This document shows positions 1 to 9,608 of a stretch of DNA of 64,000 nucleotides, in pieces (the stretch's first letter is position 1; the number at the start of each line of letters is the position of its first letter). Origin of the DNA: Pseudomonas fluorescens (GTDB taxonomy: Bacteria; Pseudomonadota; Gammaproteobacteria; Pseudomonadales; Pseudomonadaceae). The translations under genes and the position numbers were made by a program. Location of the stretch: positions 124,001-188,000 of the forward strand of contig NZ_JAGGOG010000001.1 in assembly GCF_018614655.1 (NCBI RefSeq), in the 5' to 3' direction. Below the pieces are notes generated by a model. It worked only from the letters and a program-made list of their open reading frames with translations, ran no database searches and was not told the DNA's origin.

Positions 1-2411
1 TCACCCAGTCACTCTGGGCCACCACCCGCATTTCATGTTCCACCACAATCACCGTATGCCCCGCATCCACCAGATGGTTGAGCTGGCTGAGCAAGCGGTC
101 GACATCTCGCGGATGCAACCCGGTGGTCGGTTCATCCAACACATACAAGGTGGCGCCCCGAGCGTTGCGCTGTAGCTCGGTGGCCAGTTTGATCCGCTGG
201 GCTTCGCCGCCGGACAACTCAGTCGCCGGCTGCCCCAGTCGCAGGTAGCCCAGGCCGATATCCCTCAGCACTTGCAGCGAGCGCAAGACGCCGGATTGTT
301 CGGCAAATACCTCCACGGCTTGCTCGACGGTCAGCCCCAGCACCTGAGCGATGTTCAAACCTTCCCAGGTAATCGCCAGGGTCTCAGGGTTATAGCGCGC
401 GCCATGACAGGTCGGGCACGGCGCATACACGCTGGGCATAAACAGCAATTCGACGCTGACGAAACCTTCGCCCTCACAGTTCGGGCAACGGCCTTTGGCG
501 ACGTTGAAGGAGAACTGCCCCGCGTCGTAGCCGTGTTTTTTCGCCGCTGTTGTGGCGGCGAACAGTTTGCGCACGTTATCGAACAGACCGGTGTAGGTCG
601 CCAGGTTCGAGCGCGGCGTGCGGCCGATGGGTTTCTGGTCCACCTGTACCAAGCGTCGAATGTGCTCAAGCCCGGCGCTGATACGGCCGCCGCTGGTTTG
701 CACAGGCTCATCCTCAAGGCTTGGCTCGTCCTCTTCGGCTTGCACCATACGACCCAGCCCAGCGCCCACCAACTCCAACAACGCCTGACTGACCAGGCTG
801 GACTTGCCCGAACCGGAGATCCCGGTGACGGCGGTAAAGCAACCCAACGGGAAGTCCACACTCACGTCATCCAGGTTATTGCGCCTCACCCCTTCCAGGC
901 TCAACCAGCCTGTCGGTTGACGGGGCGAACGGCCGGCCGGGCGCTGCTCGGCGAACAGGTACTCGCGGGTTTGTGACGCCTCAACCTGAGCCAGGCCCGC
1001 TGGCGGGCCGCTGTAGAGTACCTGGCCGCCATGCTCACCCGCCGCAGGGCCAACGTCGATCAGCCAATCGGCACGGCGCATGGTTTCCAGGTCGTGTTCC
1101 ACCACAAACAACGAGTTGCCCGCGGCCTTCAATCGATCCAGCGCCGCGAACAGCGCCTCACCGTCAGCAGGATGCAAGCCGGCCGAGGGCTCGTCCAGCA
1201 CATAGATCACCCCGAACAACTGCGAACCCAATTGCGTGGCCAGCCGCAAGCGTTGCAACTCACCGGAAGACAAGGTCGGCGTGCTGCGCTCCAGGGCCAG
1301 GTAACCCAGCCCCAGGTCGGTCAGGGTGCTGACCCGCTCGAGCAAATCCTGGGCGATCCGCTGGGCGGCCAGGCGTTTTTCCACCGACAACTTGCCCTTG
1401 TCCTGCCCCTCGGCCACCGGGCGCAGCATCTCGGCCAGTTGCAGCAATGACATCTGTGACAGCTCGCCAATGTCATAACCTGCGAACTTCACCGACAACG
1501 CCGCCCGAGTCAGGCGCTTGCCCTCGCACAACGGGCACGGACTGCCCTGCATGAACTGCGAGACACGCTTTTTCATCAGCGCGCTTTGGGAATGGGTAAA
1601 GGTGTGCAGGATATAGCGCCGGGCCCCGCTGAACGTGCCCTGGTAACTGGGCTCCAGCTTGCGCTTGAGGGCATCGCGGGTTTGCGCCGGGGTCAGGCCG
1701 GCGTACACCGGCACGGTTGGGGTTTCTTCGGTGAAGAGAATCCAGTCCCGCTGTTTTTTCGGCAAATCGCGCCACGGGATGTCGACGTCATAACCCATCG
1801 TTACCAGAATGTCCCGCAGGTTCTGCCCCTGCCACGCCAGCGGCCAGGAAGCCACCGCCCGCTGGCGAATGGTCAGGGACGGATCGGGCACCATCAACGC
1901 CTCGGTGACTTCATACACCCGGCCCAACCCATGGCATTGCGGGCAGGCGCCCTGGGGCAAGTTGGGGGAAAAGTCCTCGGCATACAGCATCGGCTGCCCC
2001 GGCGGGTAGCTGCCGGCGCGGGAATACAGCATGCGGATCAGGCTCGACAAGGTGGTCACGCTGCCCACCGACGACCGCGTGCTCGGCGTGCCCCGCTGTT
2101 GTTGCAGGGCCACGGCCGGTGGCAGGCCTTCGATGGAGTCCACGTCCGGCACGCCCACTTGATCGATCAGGCGTCGGGCATAGGGTGCCACCGATTCGAA
2201 ATAGCGGCGCTGGGCCTCGGCATACACAGTGGAAAAGGCCAGGGATGACTTGCCGGATCCCGATACCCCGGTAAACACCACCAGGGCATCTCGGGGAATG
2301 TCCACGTCGATGTTGCGCAGGTTGTGTTCCCGGGCGCCCCGCACCCGGACGAAGCCCGTGCGTGGGTTGGATAACGCGGTGTCTGGCGGCAAGTTGCGCT
2401 GTGAAGTCATG
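1..2411 (-). CDS. UvrA-like excinuclease ABC subunit A paralogue (3' end outside window)
   Basis: This gene encodes a tandem ABC ATPase of the UvrA family, involved in DNA damage recognition. Visible elements are a Walker A GVSGSGKSS near residues 48-56, a signature region reading LSSGELQRLRLA followed by a Walker B ending VLDEPSAGLHP, a second Walker A GISGSGKSS, a second signature LSGGEAQR with VLDEPTTGLHP, and zinc-finger CxxC pairs (CPQCHG, CPLCEG, CPNCEG, CPTCHG). Between the first ATPase half and the first zinc pair there are only about 20 residues, where housekeeping UvrA carries roughly 130 residues of UvrB-binding domain. I infer a class II UvrA that works without UvrB or in another repair or resistance role. 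The ATG at 2411 starts MTSQRN. The frame stays open to position 1, so the last few dozen residues are missing. No partner gene follows it in the window. Confidence 0.9.
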
Positions 2412-2572
2412 GTCAACCTTATAAGGGGTGAGTCCAGGTGTTGATCGAGAAAGGCAAGCGAACGTTCAATCGCTGTGCCCCCTGCGTGTAATTCAAGGTG
2501 AGCAACACGGCCACTGGCGGCAATCCATATAGCTTATGCGGCCATGAACGGGCAAGGCGCATGGCCAGAACC

Positions 2573-5500
2573 TCAATGGAAATCCCGACTGCGCACATTG
2601 ATCCCGGCCAATAATGGCGTCAGGTCACTCAAGCGCCCGGCGATCAAGTGCCGGACCTCCCCCACCGCCTCCCAGCGCCCGTCTACCTTGAGCAACTGCG
2701 ACCCTACCAGCACCTGGCGCTGGCGCTCTGCCAGGTCGCGCCAAACCACCACGTTGATATTGCCGAACTCATCTTCCAGGGTGACAAAGGTGACTCCGCT
2801 GGCGGTCCCAGGCCGTTGCCTGCCGGTCACCAAGCCGGCGATGCTGACATGACGCCCATGCTCCACTGTCAGCAGCTCCCGGGAACTGCGGCAACGTCGC
2901 GTGCGCAGTTCATCACGCAGCAGCGCCAACGGGTGTGGGCCCAGGGTAGTACCGACGCTGGCATAGTCGGCCTGCAGGTCTTCGCCTACCGTCGGTTGCG
3001 GCAACGCCACCACAGACTCTTCGGGGCTGGGCACGCCGGTAAACAAGCCCATCTGCCGCTGTACCCCGGCCACTTCCCAGCGCGCCTGATATCGGTGCCC
3101 GGCCAAGCTGCGCAACGCACCGGCATCCGCCAGCAGCTCCTGGGCGCGCTCGTCCAGCCGGGCGCGCTCGCCAAGGTCGGCAATGTCGAGAAACTCACCG
3201 CCCTGGCGCGCGGCTTCAATGCGCCGTGCATCCTCCTCACGAAACCCCGAAACCATGCGCAGCCCCATGCGGATTGCCGGCTGCTGGCCCTCGATCGGTT
3301 CCAGGTTGCAATCCCAGTCACTGGTGCTCACGTCCACCGGGCGAATCTGCAAGTGATGACGACGCGCGTCCTGGAGAATCTGGTCCGGGCTGTAGAAACC
3401 CATGGGCCAACTGTTGATCAGGGCGCAGGCAAACGCCGCCGGCTCATGGCATTTGAGCCAGCAACTGGCGTAGGTCAGCAAGGCGAAGCTGGCCGCGTGA
3501 GACTCCGGAAAACCATAGCTGCCAAAGCCCTTGATCTGCTCGAAAATCTGCGCGGCAAAGGCTTCGCTGTAGCCTCTTTCCACCATGCCGCTGCGCAGTC
3601 GTTCCTGATGAGGCTCCAGGCCACCGTGGCGTTTCCAGGCAGCCATGGAGCGACGCAACTGGTCGGCCTCACCGGGGCTGTAGCCAGCGGCGACGATAGC
3701 GATCTGCATCACTTGCTCCTGGAACAGCGGAATGCCCAAGGTGCGCTTGAGCACGCTTTTGAGCTTCGCAGACGGATAGGTCGCTTCCTCTTCCTTGTTC
3801 CGCCGACGCAGGTATGGATGCACCATGCCGCCCTGAATCGGCCCGGGGCGGACGATGGCCACCTCGATCACCAGGTCATAGAAATCCTTCGGCCGTAGCC
3901 TGGGCAGCATCGACATCTGCGCCCGGGACTCGATCTGGAACACGCCAATGGTGTCGGCGCGGCTGATCATGGCGTAGGTGGCCGGGTCCTCCTTTGGAAT
4001 TTCCGCCAGGGTCAGATCACGGTGGCGATGACGACGCAGCAGGTCGAAGCACCGACGAATGGCGCTAAGCATGCCCAAGGCCAGGATATCGACCTTGAGC
4101 AGGCCGACGGCATCCAGGTCGTCCTTGTCCCATTGAATGATGGTGCGCTCAGCCATGGCGGCATTCTCCACCGGCACCAGGGTGTCCAACGGGTGTTCGG
4201 AAATCACGAAACCACCGGGGTGCTGGGACAGATGCCGGGGGAAGCCAATCAGTTGCTGAGTCAGGCTGAGCACCCGGCGCAGCACCGGGCTGTCGGGGTC
4301 GAAACCTCCCTCACGCAGGCGCTCCAGGGGCGGTGCTTCATCGCTCCAGCGCCCACAGCAATCAGCCAGCGCATTAACCTGATCCGGCGGAAGGCCCAGG
4401 GCCTTGGCCACGTCACGCACCGCGCCGGCACCATGGTAGCTGCTGACCACCGCCGTCAAGGCAGCGCGGGTGCGACCATAGCGCTGGAACACGTATTGCA
4501 GCACTTCCTCCCGGCGCTCGTGTTCGAAATCGACGTCGATGTCCGGCGGCTCGTTGCGCTCTCGGGACAGGAAGCGCTCAAACAGCATGTTCATCAGGCT
4601 CGGGTCGATTTCAGTGATGCCCAGGGCGTAGCACACCGCCGAGTTGGCGGCCGAGCCACGGCCCTGGCAGAGGATTGAACGGCTGCGGGCAAAGCGCACG
4701 ATGTCATGCACCGTTAGGAAATAGCTTTCATAACCCAGCTCGCTGATCAGTTCCAGCTCTCTGTTGATTTGTTGGAGAGTCTTGGCCTCGACACCTTTCG
4801 GCCAGCGCTGGACCATGCCCTGCTCGGTCAAGGTTCGCAGCCAGGATTTCGGGTCCTGCCCTTCGGGCACCAGCTCCCGTGGGTATTGATAATGCAGTTG
4901 GCCCAGGTCGAACGTGCAACGACGAGCGATGCTCAACGACGCTTCCAGCAAGTGCGGCGGATACAGGGCGCGCAGGGCGTCAAGGCTGCGCAAGTGGCGT
5001 TCGCCATTGGGGTACAGGCGCGCGCCCACCTCGGCGACCGGCACGTGATGACGGATCGCGGTCATGGTGTCCTGCAACGCACGACGGCTGCGCACATGCA
5101 TATGCACATCGCCGCAGGCGACTGCCGGGATCTGCAAACGGGCCGCCAGCTTCAAGCGTTGCTCAAGAAGACGGGCATCATCTTGGCCGCAATGCAGCTG
5201 CACCGCCAGCCACACTCTCTGGGCGAACGTACTGCACAGCCACTGGATGTGGGCCTCGGTGTCGGACTCTTCGGCCACCCACAACACCAACAACCCCGGC
5301 ACGGGATCGGCGAAGTCCTCTTGCAGCAGGCGGTAATGGCCTTTCTCGGCACGGCGCCGGGCAAGGGTGATCAGCCGGCAGAGGTGCTGATAACCCTCCA
5401 GGTTTTCCACCAACAGCACCAGCTTGGGGCCGTTCTCGATGCGCATCTCACTGCCGATGATCAACGGCAGCTTGACCTCCTTGGCCGCCTGCCAGGCGCG

Positions 5501-5650
5501 GACGATGCCCGACAGGGTGCATTCATCGGTGATTGCCAGGGCTTGGTAGCCTTGCTGCCGGGCCCGCTCGAACAACTCGCGGGCGCTGGACGCACCGCGC
5601 TGGAAACTGAAATTGGACAGGCAGTGCAGCTCGGCATAATCCGGGTTCAT
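2573..5650 (-). CDS. dnaE2: Error-prone DNA polymerase III alpha subunit DnaE2 (ImuC)
   Basis: DnaE2/ImuC is the catalytic polymerase of the SOS mutasome and performs translesion synthesis with ImuA and ImuB. From the ATG at 5650 (MNPDYAELH) the protein has 1025 residues, normal for the family. It has an N-terminal PHP domain, a GRGSAANS motif near residue 331, the catalytic acidic cluster PDIDVDF near residues 369-375, and a C-terminal OB fold ([18 protein letters not shown]). An in-frame start seven codons upstream exists, but the 5650 start overlaps the imuB stop as ATGA (5647-5650), the usual sign of translational coupling in this cassette. It is the last gene of a lexA-imuA-imuB-dnaE2 operon. 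Because imuB is frameshifted upstream, coupling may now depend on ribosomes that restart at 6108. Confidence 0.95.
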   Translation of the reverse strand: MNPDYAELHCLSNFSFQRGASSARELFERARQQGYQALAITDECTLSGIVRAWQAAKEVKLPLIIGSEMRIENGPKLVLLVENLEGYQHLCRLITLARRRAEKGHYRLLQEDFADPVPGLLVLWVAEESDTEAHIQWLCSTFAQRVWLAVQLHCGQDDARLLEQRLKLAARLQIPAVACGDVHMHVRSRRALQDTMTAIRHHVPVAEVGARLYPNGERHLRSLDALRALYPPHLLEASLSIARRCTFDLGQLHYQYPRELVPEGQDPKSWLRTLTEQGMVQRWPKGVEAKTLQQINRELELISELGYESYFLTVHDIVRFARSRSILCQGRGSAANSAVCYALGITEIDPSLMNMLFERFLSRERNEPPDIDVDFEHERREEVLQYVFQRYGRTRAALTAVVSSYHGAGAVRDVAKALGLPPDQVNALADCCGRWSDEAPPLERLREGGFDPDSPVLRRVLSLTQQLIGFPRHLSQHPGGFVISEHPLDTLVPVENAAMAERTIIQWDKDDLDAVGLLKVDILALGMLSAIRRCFDLLRRHRHRDLTLAEIPKEDPATYAMISRADTIGVFQIESRAQMSMLPRLRPKDFYDLVIEVAIVRPGPIQGGMVHPYLRRRNKEEEATYPSAKLKSVLKRTLGIPLFQEQVMQIAIVAAGYSPGEADQLRRSMAAWKRHGGLEPHQERLRSGMVERGYSEAFAAQIFEQIKGFGSYGFPESHAASFALLTYASCWLKCHEPAAFACALINSWPMGFYSPDQILQDARRHHLQIRPVDVSTSDWDCNLEPIEGQQPAIRMGLRMVSGFREEDARRIEAARQGGEFLDIADLGERARLDERAQELLADAGALRSLAGHRYQARWEVAGVQRQMGLFTGVPSPEESVVALPQPTVGEDLQADYASVGTTLGPHPLALLRDELRTRRCRSSRELLTVEHGRHVSIAGLVTGRQRPGTASGVTFVTLEDEFGNINVVVWRDLAERQRQVLVGSQLLKVDGRWEAVGEVRHLIAGRLSDLTPLLAGINVRSRDFH

Positions 5651-7061
5651 GCAAACCAGCCTTGCAGCCACAGCGCACCGCTTTCGCCCACGGTTCGATA
5701 GGCCCAGCCTTGTTGGCCCGCGCGGGTCTGGATCAGGTAATAATCACGGCGCACATCGGCACCGTCCCACCAGCCGGATTCAATGCGTTCCGGCCCCCTA
5801 AGAACCTGTATGCCCTGCTCGGCCAATGCCATGGGCTCACTCAACAACCAGCCGGGCCGTTGCACCTTGCTCAAGGGCGGACACGCCCGGCTGTCGACGC
5901 CAGGTTGCCAGGTACATTCCGGACGATGATCGGCTTGAAAACGCAAGCCTTGTACCGCCTCGTCACCCAGGCGCGCCCGCAAGCGTTCGCGCAACTGTTC
6001 CCAAGGCAGGGTTTGTTGTGGGCGTTCATCAAACAAGTCCTGGCGCTGGGGCACAAACACCGGCAGGTCCTGGGCCGTCAGGCGAAAGCCGCGCACCGGT
6101 GATGTCACCTGGACCTGCTCCAGGCGCCTCGGGCCAGCTCGAATAACATCGCCGGATCACGTTCGGCACTGAGCTGGCCAACCTTGATCAGCGTGTCCGC
6201 CTCTTCGGCATGTTCCAGATGCAGGTCAAAACGCTGCACTCCACTGTCTCGACCACACAGAAACGCCGACAGATCGCCCGTCAGGCGACGCAGCGGAAAC
6301 AGCAACGCCTGATGAGACAGCACGTCAAAATTCAATTCGATGCGTGCATCGAACTGGTCCGGTGGCTGGTAGAAAGCCAGGGCCAGTGGGCGCTGGCCGG
6401 ACAGCGCATCCAGGTGTTTGAGCAATGCTGCATCGAAACGCCTGGCGAGGGTATGCCGGGGCAAGGCTTGCACCTGAGCCAGGGTGCGCAGGCCCATCCG
6501 CAACAAGGCGGTGGCGGCTTGCGGATCGAGGCCTGCACGGTCGATGGGAATCGGGCCCAAGGCCTGTTGCAGCACTTCATCATCCGCCACGGCCACACCA
6601 TCGTAGACATTGGCCAGCACCCGGGCGGCGGTCGGGTTGGGGGCGGCGACGATGCGGTGACGAAAGCCCAGCGCCGTCAACTCCTTGCGCAGGCGTGCTT
6701 CGAGCTGTGGCCATGGCCCGAACAGACCCAGGCTCGATTCAATCTCGAACAACAGGGCACGCGGGTAAAACACACTGACCTGGGAGCTGAAACGGTAGGC
6801 CCAGGCGGCAAGAAATTGCTGCCAGCGCTCGATGTCCACCGGATCGTATTCGGCGCAGGCGAAGGCCTTGGTCAGGGCATGGGCCGCCGTCAGGGACTGG
6901 CCTGGGCGCAGCCCCAACTTGCGCGCCGCCTCGTTGACGGTTTGCAGCATCCGTCGCTGCGGAGTACCTGCCAGCAATGCCAATGGCTGATCCGGTTCGG
7001 GACGCAGGCGCAGTACCCCGTCCAGCGCCAATTGCGGGAAGACAATACAGACCCAGCGCAT
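5647..7061 (-). pseudogene. imuB: imuB, split by an apparent one-base deletion
   Basis: ImuB is a Y-family-like non-catalytic polymerase that links ImuA and DnaE2 to the sliding clamp. Reading from the ATG at 7061 (MRWVCIVFPQ) gives 318 residues of normal ImuB ending LARGAWSRSR and a TGA at 6105-6107. A second frame starts at a GTG at 6106-6108 and gives the missing C-terminal 153 residues. Adding one G near 6124-6127 on the plus strand would restore LARGRLEQVQVTSP and one continuous protein of about 471 residues, the usual length. The C-terminal piece holds QDLPVF and QDLF, which look like beta-clamp-binding motifs, so the N-terminal piece alone would probably lack clamp binding. The stop and GTG overlap (GTGA) with GGAG nine bases upstream, so a two-piece ImuB made by re-initiation is possible. 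Sequencing error is the main alternative. Confidence 0.85.
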
Positions 7062-7068
7062 GCCAACC

Positions 7069-7686
7069 TCAGTGCCCGAGCGCAAGAGCAATCGGCGCCG
7101 GGTGAGCCAGCCCGCCCCGGCACTTGAGCACCCGCACCTGAGCGGGCCTGGCCTCGACCACCAGACGTAAAGCCGCCGGCGATGGGTTGATCGTCTCACT
7201 TAACGGGCGCCAGGCAAACGCCAGGGTCTGGCCGGTTTCCGCCGCCACCTGCAAGCGACGCAAGGCTCGGTCGTCGGCCTTGCGCGGCCAGCACAGCACC
7301 GCCCCGCAACTGCCGGAACGCAGGCATTGCTCCACGGCCCACAAGGCATCGCGCTCATCCGCCCGGATCACCGAGAGCTGGCGCAGGTCCACACCGGCGT
7401 TCTGCCAGGCATGGGGATAGGGAATATAGGGCGGTGCCACCAGCACAATTCGCTCCCCCGCCGCCGAGAGTCGCGCCAGGGTCGGCCATACCAGTTGCAA
7501 CTCGCCCACACCCTCCTTGGCTACCAGGATTTCACTCAAGGCCGACTCCGGCCAGCCACCCGTAGGCAGCACCGCATCCAGGGCGGCGAGTCCGGTGGCA
7601 TGAACGCTGGCCGGTGGCGCAACGGGCCGGCCCTTCCAGACTCGACCACCATTGAACAGCGAGTCCAGGGCAACAACGGCGCTCAT
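7069..7686 (-). CDS. imuA: ImuA, SOS mutasome accessory protein
   Basis: ImuA is a RecA/SulA-related protein that works with ImuB and DnaE2 in damage-induced mutagenesis. The protein is about 205 residues, starts MSAVVALDSLFNGG and has a RecA-like core (GGWPESALSEIL, where the degraded Walker region lies, then LVWPTLARLSAAGERIVLVAPP). The ATG at 7686 shares one base with the lexA stop (TGATG) and follows AAGG, so I prefer it to the TTG one codon upstream. The stop lies 7 bases before the imuB ATG, with GAGG between. This tight packing marks it as the second gene of the LexA-controlled cassette. It is about the usual length and looks intact. Confidence 0.9.
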   Translation of the reverse strand: MSAVVALDSLFNGGRVWKGRPVAPPASVHATGLAALDAVLPTGGWPESALSEILVAKEGVGELQLVWPTLARLSAAGERIVLVAPPYIPYPHAWQNAGVDLRQLSVIRADERDALWAVEQCLRSGSCGAVLCWPRKADDRALRRLQVAAETGQTLAFAWRPLSETINPSPAALRLVVEARPAQVRVLKCRGGLAHPAPIALALGH

Positions 7687-8294
7687 CAACCTTGCCTCAC
7701 CAGACCGCAGAACACGCCTTCGATGGCCAGGTCCTGATCGGGCCGGACAACGATAGGCGCATAAGCCGGGTTACGTGGCAGCAGACGTACGTTTTCGCCC
7801 GTGCGCTCAAAGCGTTTGATGGTGACTTCACCGTCCAGGCGCGCCACCACAATCTGCCCATTCACGGCCTCGGCACTGCGACGTACGCCCACCAGGTCGC
7901 CATCGAGAATGCCGTCTTCGATCATTGAGTCACCCTGGACCCGCAGCAGGTAATCCGGCACTCGGGCGAAAGTGGCCGGGTCGAGCATCAGGCGGTTGTG
8001 GACTTCGGCGTCGGCACCGATGGGCAGGCCTGCCGCTACTCGGCCGAGGACAGGAATGTCCAGCCATTCGGGCCGTAGCGGTTGATTGAGCAGGCGGATA
8101 CCGCGGGCCTGATTGGGGTTGACCTCGATAAAACCGGCTTCGGTCAGGGCCAGCACATGCTTGCGGGCGACGCTACGGGAGGCAAAGCCGAAGGCCTCGG
8201 CGATTTCGGCGAGGCTGGGAGGTTGGCCTTGCTGCGCGATACGGTCGCGGATGAAGGTCAGGATGGCGGAGCGGCGGGGAGATAGAGTCGTCAT
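7686..8294 (-). CDS. lexA: LexA repressor (LexA2 type), head of the mutasome operon
   Basis: LexA represses SOS genes and is inactivated by RecA-stimulated self-cleavage. Numbering from the ATG at 8294 (MTTLSPRRSA), the winged-helix DNA-binding domain covers about residues 1-65, the cleavage site is Ala88-Gly89 (RVAAGLP), and the catalytic dyad is Ser123 (GDSMIEDG) and Lys160 (EVTIKRF). An upstream in-frame ATG at 8303 lies inside the predicted -10 box and should not be transcribed, so I choose 8294. The transcript would then be almost leaderless. Its place at the head of imuA-imuB-dnaE2 matches the second lexA that some pseudomonads carry beside the housekeeping one, so a second lexA elsewhere in the genome is expected. 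Confidence 0.93.
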   Translation of the reverse strand: MTTLSPRRSAILTFIRDRIAQQGQPPSLAEIAEAFGFASRSVARKHVLALTEAGFIEVNPNQARGIRLLNQPLRPEWLDIPVLGRVAAGLPIGADAEVHNRLMLDPATFARVPDYLLRVQGDSMIEDGILDGDLVGVRRSAEAVNGQIVVARLDGEVTIKRFERTGENVRLLPRNPAYAPIVVRPDQDLAIEGVFCGLVRQG

Positions 8295-8295
8295 G

Positions 8296-8311
8296 GAGTA
8301 CATTTGTACTC
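8296..8311 (-). promoter_or_regulatory. LexA2 operator, perfect palindrome
   Basis: GAGTAC-AAAT-GTACTC is a perfect 16-bp inverted repeat directly upstream of lexA. The GTAC-N4-GTAC core resembles the LexA2-type operator known for pseudomonad lexA2 cassettes rather than the CTG-N10-CAG box. It overlaps the predicted -10 box, which suits tight autorepression. Confidence 0.82.
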
Positions 8312-8331
8312 TTTCAGGAAATCGCTGACAA
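8303..8331 (-). promoter_or_regulatory. Predicted sigma-70 promoter of lexA-imuA-imuB-dnaE2
   Basis: On the minus strand TTGTCA (8331-8326, one mismatch to TTGACA) is followed after exactly 17 bases by TACAAA (8308-8303). Transcription would start near 8295-8296, one or two bases before the lexA ATG at 8294. The -10 box is inside the LexA operator. Confidence 0.65.
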
Positions 8332-8380
8332 GCGCCGCCAGTCGGGAGGGGATATCAGCCCGCCAAGAGCTGCCCCAACA

Positions 8381-9418
8381 TCACACTACCCCTCCTCCTT
8401 CACTGCGAAACGCGCTGGGGCTCAGCCCCGTCCAGCGTTTGAACGCCCGCCTGAAACTGCGTACATCGCTGTAACCCACGACCTCGGTGATGCGCTCGAT
8501 GGACAGCCCCGGGTTGCTCAACAACCCCATGGTACGTGCGCGCCGTACATGTTCCAGTAACCCTTCAAACGTCAGCCCATGCTCAGTCAGGCGCCGGCGC
8601 AAGGTGCGGCCGCTCATGTTCAAGTCACCGGCGACCTTTTCCAGCTGGCTGCCCTGCAAGTCACGGGAAATCGCGCGCTCTACCGCCTGGATCAAGTCCA
8701 TCTTCTGGTGCAACTGAGCGCTTTCCAGCTCCAGCAATTCCAGGGCCTGGCGCAACGCCAGGGCATGATGATTGGGCAAGCGCACGTCCAGCCAATGGCG
8801 GGCCAGGACCATGCGGTTGTGCAGGCAACCAAAACGCACATCCGCGCCGAACAGCCGCATGTACTCGGCGACATACGACGGCGCGGCATGCATGAACTCC
8901 ACCCGCTGCGGCATGAAGTCGGCGCCTACCAACGCCCGGCCATAGACCATGAGGCTGGCGAAGAACTCTTCGGCAGCAAACATTTGCACCTGTGCGTAGG
9001 GCAACAGGCATTCGATATCGACAAACACCTCGTCGGCGCTTTCGTGGGTACGCGTGGTGGCAATGCCACCGGAGGTGTGCTGATGACGCTCGCCGACGGC
9101 GAATGCATCGCGCAGGGTCTTGCACAGCGAGATCACGTGCCCCAGCAGACCCAGGGTGCCCAGCACATTCTGATTGCCCACACACAAACCCAATCCCTGA
9201 TCGGGCAAGACCTTGAGCGCACGCTGAATCATGGTGACCGCCTGGCGATAGGAAATCCGCTGGGCCGGGTCATCCAGGTCATCGAGGGTAAACCCCAGGC
9301 CGCGACACAAATGCTCGGCGCTGGCGCCCTTTTGCGCGACGACTTGCCCGAGGGTTTGCAGGAGAAATGGCGAAACCAGAGCCAGTTCATAGTGCGGATC
9401 AACGGCTTTGCTTTGCAT
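8381..9418 (-). CDS. AraC-family transcriptional regulator
   Basis: This is a 345-residue AraC/XylS regulator. The N-terminal two thirds match the arabinose-binding-like sensor fold seen in OruR/SphR-type regulators. The C-terminal roughly 85 residues hold two helix-turn-helix motifs (LEKVAGDLNMSGRTLRRRL and SIERITEVVGYSDVRSFRRA). I chose the ATG at 9418 (MQSKAVDPHYE) because the longer open frame upstream runs into low-quality sequence of the divergent promoter region. The gene is divergent from an outer-membrane protein of the phenol-MetA family at 9609, which suggests it activates that gene. The pair resembles P. aeruginosa sphR/sphA, but this is inference from layout and family only, so I give no symbol. 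The inducer cannot be read from sequence. Confidence 0.85.
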   Translation of the reverse strand: MQSKAVDPHYELALVSPFLLQTLGQVVAQKGASAEHLCRGLGFTLDDLDDPAQRISYRQAVTMIQRALKVLPDQGLGLCVGNQNVLGTLGLLGHVISLCKTLRDAFAVGERHQHTSGGIATTRTHESADEVFVDIECLLPYAQVQMFAAEEFFASLMVYGRALVGADFMPQRVEFMHAAPSYVAEYMRLFGADVRFGCLHNRMVLARHWLDVRLPNHHALALRQALELLELESAQLHQKMDLIQAVERAISRDLQGSQLEKVAGDLNMSGRTLRRRLTEHGLTFEGLLEHVRRARTMGLLSNPGLSIERITEVVGYSDVRSFRRAFKRWTGLSPSAFRSEGGGVV

Positions 9419-9608
9419 GGATCTTCGATTCCCGACTGAGTGCTCGGTTGTTGTTTTAGAAACATCCTGACAATCATAGGCGCTTGCCAGATTCGCCGCA
9501 CTCTGGATAAAGACTGTCCGCCAAAGTCCCCCTATCTGGCCGCCAATACCCTGCCCCGTTGGGCGCCAAGGGCTTATTTGTATAGGTAGCGTCCCCCTAA
9601 CAATAATA

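Noticed and set aside
2648..3898. Long open frame antisense to dnaE2
   Set aside because: DnaE2 has clear catalytic motifs over this stretch; the antisense product has none.
8303..8311. ATG at 8303 as the lexA start
   Set aside because: It lies within the predicted -10 box and the LexA operator, so the transcript should begin after it.
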